Shown here piece after piece: positions 58,249-64,000 of a stretch of 64,000 nt of DNA (positions within the stretch are counted from its first letter, which is position 1; every line of letters starts with the position of its first letter). Source of the DNA: Bacillus sp. E(2018) (GTDB lineage Bacteria; Bacillota; Bacilli; Bacillales; Fictibacillaceae); assembly GCF_005503015.1 (NCBI RefSeq), contig NZ_SCOL01000001.1, forward strand, positions 1,798,001 to 1,862,000. The letters are read 5' to 3'. Below the pieces are notes generated by a model, which was not told the DNA's origin, did no database searches, and was given only the letters and a program-made list of their open reading frames with translations. Made by a program: the position numbers and the translations under genes.

Positions 58249-59406
58249 TTATTCTAGTGCTCTTTTTGCTAGCGTACTAATAACCATATCATCCATCGGA
58301 GGGTTATGAAGTCCTGCTCGAACATCACGATAATGTCTTTGTAATGGGCTAGACATAGCTAAACTTCTTGCACCAACTATCCTCATAGCTAGATCAACCA
58401 CTCTAGCTGCTGCATTTGTTACGATATGTTTTACAGCCATTAATTCTGGACCCATTTTCATTCTAAAATGAGGTTCGTTTACCCATCTGCGTGCAACACT
58501 GTACAATACTTCTCTTGCATGTAAGAGCTCTAACTCCATCTCTCCAACTTTTCTTTGCACTTCCGGCACTTCTCCAATCGGTCCTGGAAGACTATTAGGT
58601 TTATATGTCTTTGCAAAATCTACAGCTTCGTTGCGTGCTGCAACGGCGACACCCATATAACACGCTGGTATATGCAGTAGCCACGCTTTTGGAAATTCGC
58701 TCTTGCCTCGATCTTGTTCGACTAGAGCATTGTTATTCACTTTTACATTCTTCAAGATAAGATCATCACTTCGGGTTCCACGCATCGCTACTGTGTCCCA
58801 CGTTTCTTCAATCCCCACACCTTCGGATTTCATAGAGATCATGAAATTCCCTTTCTTACCTGTATCTCCGATCTGTGCTGAAACAATAGCATAATCAAGT
58901 GCAGGTGCCATAGATGTGAAGGTTTTTCTACCATTAATGATCCACTGGTCCCCCTTTTGCACTGCGGTTGTTTGCGGCATTCCTCCTCGCGTGGGACTTC
59001 CTGTTGCTGGCTCGGTCGCTGCCCTATTTACTATCACTCCATCTTTCACTACTTTTTCACAAAGCATCTTAAACGTATGTTCATCCCAAGTTCGTTCTTC
59101 TGCGAGTTCTAAAAAACAGCCAAGGTGCCATCCGAGACACAAAGCAGTAGCTGCATCACCAGTCGCAATTTTCTCTTGTAATAGAACAAACTCGTACAAA
59201 CTTAATCCTTCTCCACCAAACTCGGCTGGAATGGTTAATGATAGGTACCCCGCTTCTTTTAACTCTTTTACATTTTCAAATGGAAATTCACTTTTTTGGT
59301 CATATGTATCCGCTCTTTTGGCAAATCCACTTGCTAGCGTATCCATTCTATCGAACCATTCTCGCTGTTTTTTTGTTTTTATATACGTCTCATATAGATA
59401 ATCCAC
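58249..59406 (-). CDS. Acyl-CoA dehydrogenase family protein
   Basis: A GTG start at 59406 gives about 385 residues; a TTG eight codons earlier is possible and neither has an ideal ribosome site. The three acyl-CoA dehydrogenase domains are present: helical N (FPFENVKELKEAGYLSLTIPAEFGGEGLSLYEFVLLQEKIA), beta (WIINGRKTFTSMAPALDYAIVSAQ) and helical C (RRWVNEPHFRMKMGPELMAVKHIVTNAAARVVDLAMRIVGARSLAMSSPLQRHYRDVRAGLHNPPMDD). The catalytic Glu position of classical enzymes is not clear, so it may be one of the YdbM-like or desulfurisation-type flavin oxidoreductases. FAD-dependent, cytoplasmic. Single gene. Confidence 0.8.
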   Translation of the reverse strand: MDYLYETYIKTKKQREWFDRMDTLASGFAKRADTYDQKSEFPFENVKELKEAGYLSLTIPAEFGGEGLSLYEFVLLQEKIATGDAATALCLGWHLGCFLELAEERTWDEHTFKMLCEKVVKDGVIVNRAATEPATGSPTRGGMPQTTAVQKGDQWIINGRKTFTSMAPALDYAIVSAQIGDTGKKGNFMISMKSEGVGIEETWDTVAMRGTRSDDLILKNVKVNNNALVEQDRGKSEFPKAWLLHIPACYMGVAVAARNEAVDFAKTYKPNSLPGPIGEVPEVQRKVGEMELELLHAREVLYSVARRWVNEPHFRMKMGPELMAVKHIVTNAAARVVDLAMRIVGARSLAMSSPLQRHYRDVRAGLHNPPMDDMVISTLAKRALE

Positions 59407-59735
59407 CCGGCGACAATCCCTTCTTAACAAATCAGAACACTAAGGTTTAGTTTATAGTGTATGCCTTTACTCGATTAACCGGCAAGGTATTAGTCCCATA
59501 ATTCCCCTTTGACATCTTCCTGACACATTCATTGAGTAAGTTTTAGTAATAAAGCAGCTTGTTTTAATGGAGTTTGTAAGGCTTGTTAGTGGTTGTAAAT
59601 GATTTTTGGATTTTTTTTATTCTCTGCTTCACCTGACGTTATGTTGACATTTTCACTGGTTACATTAGATGTACAAGGTTCGAACCATACGAACTTAATT
59701 CTTAACAACCATATAAATATAGGAGGATGATTCAG
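59407..59735. other. Regulatory region before the repeat-protein gene
   Basis: Three phased TTGTAA-like blocks lie at 59574-59579, 59583-59588 and 59593-59598, spaced 9 and 10 bases. TTGACA at 59644-59649 could be a -35 with a poor -10. The layout suits activation by an OmpR-type regulator such as the one encoded downstream. Confidence 0.35.
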
Positions 59736-60782
59736 ATGAAAAAAACAGTAATCGGATTCACAATCGCAGGTACATTATTAGTTGGAGGGTATGCAACAAC
59801 ATCTCTTGCAGCAGATGAGAATAGTTCAACTTCAAAATCTGCTTTAGAAAAAAGGGATATGAAAGGAAAAGGCTTTCGACATGATGTTTTCGGAGGATTT
59901 TATAAAGGAAGCTCAGAAGACCTCATAAAAAAAGCAAAAGCACTTGGTATAACTGCAAGTGGTAAAGATGCTGAGACACTCATGAAAGAAATTCGCGAAG
60001 CAAAAATTACTAAGGAAGCGAAAGAATTAGGCATAAAGGTCTCTGGTAAAGAAATCGAAACACTTGTAGAAGAAGTACAATTGGCGAAACTACAACAAAA
60101 AGCGAAAGAGCTCGGTATCTCAACAAAAAATAAAGATGCAGCTGCTCTACACGAGGAAATTCAACTCGCTAAGCTTAAGAAAGAAGCAAAAGAACTAGGG
60201 GTAACGACGGACGGCAAAGACGGGCAAACATTAAGACAAGAAATCAGGCACGTTACACTCACTAAAAAAGCGAAAGAACTAGGCATCTCTTCAGAAGGCA
60301 AAGATCTGAAAACACTTCAACAGGAAGTACTGACTGCCACAATCAAAAAAGAAGCTAAAACATTGGGTATTGCTGTAGACGGAAAAGAAATACGTGAAGT
60401 TGCTCAGGAAGTTGCAAGTACTAAAGTTAAGGCTGAAGCTAAAAAACTTAACATTACGATTGATGGTAAAACGATTCCAGAAATTGCGTTTGAAGTCAAA
60501 AAGAAAAAGATAAATAACTTAGCGAAAGAGCTAGGCATTTCTACTAAAGACAAATCCATGCGCGAATTGATTGAAGAGATTGAACTAAAAGATGCAGATA
60601 AACTAGAAACTTTGCAGGATGACTTCTTTCCTTTAATGAATAAAGGTAAAGAAGGTTTCGGACCAGGTGGTCATCACGGTGGAGGTAAACAACATGAAGA
60701 CGGTCATCGCTTCCAAGATGAAGGACCAACCAATATTCAACCACAGATGAGCGAGCAGCCTGAGCTTGGCAACGACATATAA
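59736..60782 (+). CDS. Secreted protein with eight 28-residue repeats and His-rich tail
   Basis: The ATG at 59736, nine bases after AGGAGG, gives 348 residues. A signal peptide (1-25, ending SLA) is followed by a basic linker. Eight tandem repeats of exactly 28 residues fill 67-290, each of the form AKELGIxxxGKDxxTLxxEI plus eight linking residues. The pattern helix, extended loop with Gly-Lys, helix resembles HeH/SAP-like hairpins. Residues 309-331 are rich in Gly and His (PGGHHGGGKQHEDGHR), a possible metal-binding site. No wall anchor or lipobox is visible. The function is unknown. A response regulator and kinase gene follow in the same direction. Confidence 0.7.
   Translation: MKKTVIGFTIAGTLLVGGYATTSLAADENSSTSKSALEKRDMKGKGFRHDVFGGFYKGSSEDLIKKAKALGITASGKDAETLMKEIREAKITKEAKELGIKVSGKEIETLVEEVQLAKLQQKAKELGISTKNKDAAALHEEIQLAKLKKEAKELGVTTDGKDGQTLRQEIRHVTLTKKAKELGISSEGKDLKTLQQEVLTATIKKEAKTLGIAVDGKEIREVAQEVASTKVKAEAKKLNITIDGKTIPEIAFEVKKKKINNLAKELGISTKDKSMRELIEEIELKDADKLETLQDDFFPLMNKGKEGFGPGGHHGGGKQHEDGHRFQDEGPTNIQPQMSEQPELGNDI
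59934..60605 (+). repeat. Eight tandem 84-bp coding repeats
   Basis: Eight units of 28 codons without any insertion or deletion. Units are well diverged in DNA but conserved in protein (AKxLGI, GK, TL, E[IV]), which implies selection on the repeat fold rather than recent duplication. Confidence 0.8.
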
Positions 60783-60790
60783 AGGTTATG

Positions 60791-60819
60791 ATCCCCAGTC
60801 TATAAAACTGGGGATTTTT
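60791..60819 (+). terminator. terminator of repeat-protein gene
   Basis: ATCCCCAGT/ACTGGGGAT stem, 7-base loop, then TTTTT. It separates the repeat-protein transcript from the two-component genes, at least partly. Confidence 0.8.
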
Positions 60820-60851
60820 ACAGTATAGTATGGGTAACAGGAGGAATGGAC

Positions 60852-61535
60852 ATGAAAAGTATTTTGCTAGTAGAAGACGAAGTAACTATATCGAGAGTAT
60901 TGAGTGTCTATTTAAAACACGAAAACTTTGATGTTGTTCAAGCATTTGACGGTAAGACCGCACTTAAGCAGTTTAATGAAAATTCCTTTAACCTTGTACT
61001 GCTTGATGTGATGCTTCCCGATCAGGATGGATGGTCCATTCTAGAAATGATTCGTCAAACCAGCTCTTGTCCTGTTATCATGCTCACAGCTCTTGGTGAC
61101 ATTGATTACCGCTTAAAAGGTTTAAATCAAGGAGCAGATGATTACATAACAAAGCCTTTTATTGGTGAAGAAGTTATTGCGAGAGTCCAAGCCGTTCTTC
61201 GTCGATCTACAAATGTACTAGAAACCGAGAACACTAAACAATATGGAAGTTTGAGTATTAATTTTGATTCTCATTCTGTAAAAATAAACGGTGAGCCTAT
61301 CGTTCTAACGCCTAAGGATACTGCATTATTGCTCTTCCTAGCAACTCGGCCAAACCGTACATTCACAAGAGATAACTTGATTGAACAAATATGGGGATTA
61401 GATTATTATGGCAGCGAACGAGCTGTAGATCTATCCATTAAAAGAATTCGTCAAGCTCTTTCTGCATGGCCAAACAAACAGGGAGAAATCCGTACACTTA
61501 GAGGATTGGGGTATCAGTTCTGTGTTTACGAATAG
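60852..61535 (+). CDS. OmpR-family response regulator
   Basis: The ATG at 60852, eight bases after AGGAGG, gives 227 residues. The receiver domain (1-118) has Asp52 as phosphorylation site in VLLDVMLPDQDG, the acidic pair VEDE, and Lys in ADDYITKPF. A winged-helix DNA-binding domain (128-225) ends in TLRGLGYQFCVYE as in all OmpR/PhoB types. The kinase gene overlaps its 3' end by 14 bases, so the two are coupled. Phased repeats before the secreted repeat protein are its possible target. Confidence 0.93.
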   Translation: MKSILLVEDEVTISRVLSVYLKHENFDVVQAFDGKTALKQFNENSFNLVLLDVMLPDQDGWSILEMIRQTSSCPVIMLTALGDIDYRLKGLNQGADDYITKPFIGEEVIARVQAVLRRSTNVLETENTKQYGSLSINFDSHSVKINGEPIVLTPKDTALLLFLATRPNRTFTRDNLIEQIWGLDYYGSERAVDLSIKRIRQALSAWPNKQGEIRTLRGLGYQFCVYE

Positions 61536-62937
61536 TGAGAAAAGATCAACATTATTAAAATACTGGACGGCTCGTTATGTACTTACCCTCTTTATCGGCC
61601 TTCTTATTATAGGATTATGTTCAGTATGGTGGATTAGACATACTACACTTGAGAACCGTTTAACCATTATGGAATATCTGGCTGCGGAAACAGTTGATCG
61701 AATCGAATCTGGAGACAGAGAGAATGACTTAGGTCGTATTAACAGAAAACTTGATGATCGCGCTCAAATTCTACAGATGGATAACCCGCCAGAACTATTT
61801 ATCACAGACTTGAATGGTAACATTCTTAATCTAAAGTCTATACGAAGAAGGCCAGAACCAAATGAACAAACTCATTTAGCCATTTCTTCTGTACCGGACA
61901 AAATTATAAAAAGCAAGGATGCTGTAAAAAAATACAAGTTGGGTAAAACACCTGTTTATGCAGTCAAGAAACCATTAATGTATGCAGGGAAACAGGCAGG
62001 GTGGGTGATTGTCATGCAGACAGCTTCAGATTTGACAGATGTCAATCAAGAGTATCGTCTTCCTATTTTTCTATTAATCAGTCTAGGGCTATTAGGTTGG
62101 CTAATCATCTATATTCTGTTAAAAAAGATTCTAAAACCCATACAAGATGTTGCTCACGCTGCTACACAAATTAAAGATGGAAACTATGATATTCACATAG
62201 CAACAGATGTTAAAGAACAAGAAATTTTTGATCTTTTATCTTCATTTGAACAAATGAGCTCAAAGCTAAAACATCTGGAAAAACTTCGTGCAGAGTTGCT
62301 TGCCGGAGTGACACATGATTTAAAAACACCCGTCACATCCATTAGTGGACTCATACAAGCCGTTAAAGACGGCATTGTTACAGGAGAAGAAAAAGATGAA
62401 TTCCTTCAGATTACAATGAAAGAAATAAATAGATTACAAAGGATGATCGAGGATTTATTAGATTATAACTCTCTCTCCGCCGGGGCATTTACGATGCGGA
62501 GTGAAACATGTAACATGAATGAACTTATCCGGGATATCGTACATCAGTGGAGAATGACCAGTAAAAAAGAAGTCAGGTGTCATGTTAAAGTGCCAGAGAG
62601 CCCAATATATAGAGAGGTCGATCCACTTCGTTTGCAACAAATCATCATTAACCTCTTAAATAATGCTTATCACGCCTTAGGAGATGAAAAAGTGATTTCA
62701 GTTATCCTAGATGAAAAAACCATTGAAGTGACAGATACCGGTTCAGGTATTCCTGAAAATGAACAGCCTTATATTTTCGAACGGTTTTTTCGTGGTGAAA
62801 AGAAAAAGTTGAAAATTCGGGGTCTTGGTCTGGGGCTACCCTTTAGTAAAATGCTAGCAAAAGCATTAGGTGCAGATCTCGTTCTTAAGAAAAGTTCCCC
62901 AAGTGGAAGCACTTTTTTAATTGAATGGAAAAAATAA
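61522..62937 (+). CDS. Sensor histidine kinase
   Basis: The GTG start overlaps the regulator gene. The 471-residue kinase has a membrane helix at about 19-39, an external sensor domain (40-180), a second helix (181-201), HAMP (202-252), the phosphoacceptor His265 in AGVTHDLKTPVTSISG, and an ATPase domain with N box QQIIINLLNNAYHAL, G1 VTDTGSGIP, F box IFERFFRG and G2 GLGLGLPFSK. All motifs are intact. The sensor has no His cluster; it might sense a peptide, cation or envelope stress. Ends near a hairpin. Confidence 0.93.
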   Translation: MFTNSEKRSTLLKYWTARYVLTLFIGLLIIGLCSVWWIRHTTLENRLTIMEYLAAETVDRIESGDRENDLGRINRKLDDRAQILQMDNPPELFITDLNGNILNLKSIRRRPEPNEQTHLAISSVPDKIIKSKDAVKKYKLGKTPVYAVKKPLMYAGKQAGWVIVMQTASDLTDVNQEYRLPIFLLISLGLLGWLIIYILLKKILKPIQDVAHAATQIKDGNYDIHIATDVKEQEIFDLLSSFEQMSSKLKHLEKLRAELLAGVTHDLKTPVTSISGLIQAVKDGIVTGEEKDEFLQITMKEINRLQRMIEDLLDYNSLSAGAFTMRSETCNMNELIRDIVHQWRMTSKKEVRCHVKVPESPIYREVDPLRLQQIIINLLNNAYHALGDEKVISVILDEKTIEVTDTGSGIPENEQPYIFERFFRGEKKKLKIRGLGLGLPFSKMLAKALGADLVLKKSSPSGSTFLIEWKK

Positions 62938-63022
62938 GTATAATTCATTTACAAGAACAAGTGTTCGTGTTATGATAAATGTAGGTTAGATATTCCAACG
63001 ACTAACCTCCCCACCCAGTTAG

Positions 63023-63051
63023 TGACCGGCTTCTCAGCCGGTCATATTTTT
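63023..63051. terminator. bidirectional terminator
   Basis: TGACCGGC/GCCGGTCA perfect stem with a 6-base loop then TATTTTTC, between the kinase and CBS genes. A weaker AGGTTAG/CTAACCT repeat precedes it (62983-63008). Confidence 0.85.
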
Positions 63052-63064
63052 CACCCATTACCCA

Positions 63065-63466
63065 TTACGTTGTCTTTTTTCTTAAGTACTGAATAATATC
63101 CATTCTACGAATAATGCCGATAAATACCTCGTTGTCATCAACTACAGGAACAAAATTTTGTACTTCAACCAGTAACATTAAGTCTTCCATCTCAGCATCT
63201 ATATGAACAGGCTGATAATCTCTATTCACTTTCATATCTCTAATATAATGGTGATTGCTCGTTTGAAAAGTAAGCCCTTCTGTATTCTTAATTTTCCATA
63301 ACAAATCACCTTCTGTTATTGTTTTAATATATCGTCCATTCTCATCGATTACAGGGACTGCTGTGTATCGGTGGTGTTCCATCTTTTCAAGAGTTTGCCT
63401 GACTGTTGAGGCAGCATGTATACAAACGACTTCACTTTTTGGTAAAAGAAAAAATGCTATATTCAT
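63065..63466 (-). CDS. CBS-domain pair protein
   Basis: The 133-residue protein consists of two CBS domains: VVCIHAASTVRQTLEKMEHHRYTAVPVIDENGRYIKTITEGDLLWKI (about 13-60) and DYQPVHIDAEMEDLMLLVEVQNFVPVVDDNEVFIGIIRRMDIIQYLRK (83-130). These bind adenine nucleotides such as AMP, ATP or c-di-AMP and act as sensor modules. It follows the KdpD-like gene by 12 bases, so it probably shares that transcript and may be linked to potassium control. GAAAGGGAAG lies before the ATG. Confidence 0.88.
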   Translation of the reverse strand: MNIAFFLLPKSEVVCIHAASTVRQTLEKMEHHRYTAVPVIDENGRYIKTITEGDLLWKIKNTEGLTFQTSNHHYIRDMKVNRDYQPVHIDAEMEDLMLLVEVQNFVPVVDDNEVFIGIIRRMDIIQYLRKKTT

Positions 63467-63478
63467 TTTCTTCCCTTT

Positions 63479-64000
63479 CTAATTCTCTTTTTGATCTGCA
63501 ACAATATGAATATCAATACCTGTTGCAATCCTCATAATATTATTTACAATTGATCCTTTTGTAATCTCTTCCCATCGACTTCTTGCAGATTGACCTAAGA
63601 TGATCTGAGTTATTCCATGTTCAACGGCAATATCACGAATGGTCTCTGAAATCGTTCGTTTGTCGGTTTGTTCCACAATAAATGTCGCATTGAATTGTTT
63701 AGCTAGCTTTTTCCAATTTTGAATCTTCATTCGATCTTCCTGTGAGCGGTTCATCGATGCTTCGTTTGTAACATGAAGGATCAGTAAATCTGTCTTGAGC
63801 CTAGTCGCAATTCTCCAGCCTCTTCGAATTAATTTTTCAGCATTTCCACCATATTGAACACATACCATGATTTTTTCATGTACGCCCGTAGGACTCTGAA
63901 GACCGTTTTGCATCCTAGTTTTGCCGATTCTTTCATCAATATCATCAGCGACCTCTCGCAATGATAATTCTCTTAATGCACCAAGATTGCTATCTGTAAA
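63479..64000 (-). CDS. KdpD-like sensor without kinase, partial
   Basis: The gene runs off the window edge; only the C-terminal 173 residues are seen. The open frame continues upstream through NLGALRELSLREVADDIDERI, the typical end of the KdpD N-terminal sensor domain. A universal-stress-protein-like domain follows (KIMVCVQYGGNAEKLIRRGWRIATRLKTDLLILHV...IILGQSARSRWEEITKGSIVNNIMR). The protein ends right after it, with no histidine kinase part, so it is the truncated KdpDN type, known from some Bacillus and cyanobacterial kdp loci. The kdp potassium ATPase genes likely lie beyond the right edge. Confidence 0.85.
   Translation of the reverse strand, partial: FTDSNLGALRELSLREVADDIDERIGKTRMQNGLQSPTGVHEKIMVCVQYGGNAEKLIRRGWRIATRLKTDLLILHVTNEASMNRSQEDRMKIQNWKKLAKQFNATFIVEQTDKRTISETIRDIAVEHGITQIILGQSARSRWEEITKGSIVNNIMRIATGIDIHIVADQKEN

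Noticed and set aside
58916..59401. 161-codon plus-strand frame over the acyl-CoA dehydrogenase gene
   Set aside because: Antisense shadow of an obvious family member; translation has no domain character.
1..64000. CRISPR arrays, rRNA, tRNA, restriction or defence islands
   Set aside because: No regularly spaced direct repeats, no tRNA-like cloverleaf with a CCA end, and no defence gene families were recognised by reading the window; a tRNAscan or DefenseFinder run would settle this.

Overview
The window reads as chromosomal DNA of an aerobic, spore-forming, low-GC Gram-positive rod of the Bacillaceae. Evidence includes a YteA-type DksA protein, SteT- and YkvI-type transporters, an IDEAL-domain protein, an FbpA-type small basic protein, an intracellular subtilisin with an LIPY-like N terminus, strong AGGAGG ribosome sites, and frequent GTG/TTG starts. 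Rho-independent hairpins end most transcripts. I see no rRNA, tRNA, CRISPR array, intact prophage or complete insertion sequence. The genus cannot be fixed from this alone.

Layout. 1-9 kb: IDEAL protein, DUF4349 lipoprotein, SEC-C protein, SteT-like exchanger, DeoR-type regulator, NTP-pyrophosphohydrolase-like protein, YkvI-like transporter and a membrane diguanylate cyclase. 9-19 kb: a lone phage-type holin, an orphan FlgM-like anti-sigma factor coupled to an unknown gene, an NCS2 permease, an alpha/beta hydrolase with a MazG-like protein, a DUF402 protein, an isochorismatase-fold hydrolase, a LysE-type exporter, YteA and an HD-GYP phosphodiesterase. 19-31 kb: M50 protease, NlpC/P60 endopeptidase, a four-TM unknown, PH-domain and HAD proteins, YitT, a small tyrosine recombinase with altered catalytic residues, a Nif3-like protein, a methyltransferase and an alanine-type symporter. 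31-36 kb: FbpA-like small gene, CPA1 antiporter, MscS channel and bioY-bioB behind a promoter that overlaps a BirA-like operator.

36-42 kb is a five-gene sugar operon: LacI regulator, GH debranching-type enzyme, binding lipoprotein and two permeases. It has no ATPase of its own. Palindromes centred on CG sit before lacI and before the hydrolase. 42-54 kb holds a LapA-like protein, HAD dehalogenase, a GyrI-like/membrane gene pair, a CobW GTPase, cupin and MBL enzymes, an intracellular and a secreted subtilase with a small Lys-rich membrane peptide, a peroxiredoxin and a thioesterase. 54-57 kb is an ABC-2 exporter with a TetR regulator; two identical 14-bp palindromes bracket the exporter promoter. 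57-60 kb has two VOC proteins, a 46-codon exported peptide gene not covered by routine size cut-offs, and an acyl-CoA dehydrogenase.

60-64 kb may be the most original part. A secreted protein is built from eight exact-length 28-residue repeats plus a His-rich tail, and an OmpR-type regulator and histidine kinase follow directly. The window ends inside a kinase-less KdpD-type sensor gene, which sits with a CBS-domain gene. Start codons were reassigned by ribosome-site spacing in many genes; the evidence fields say where.
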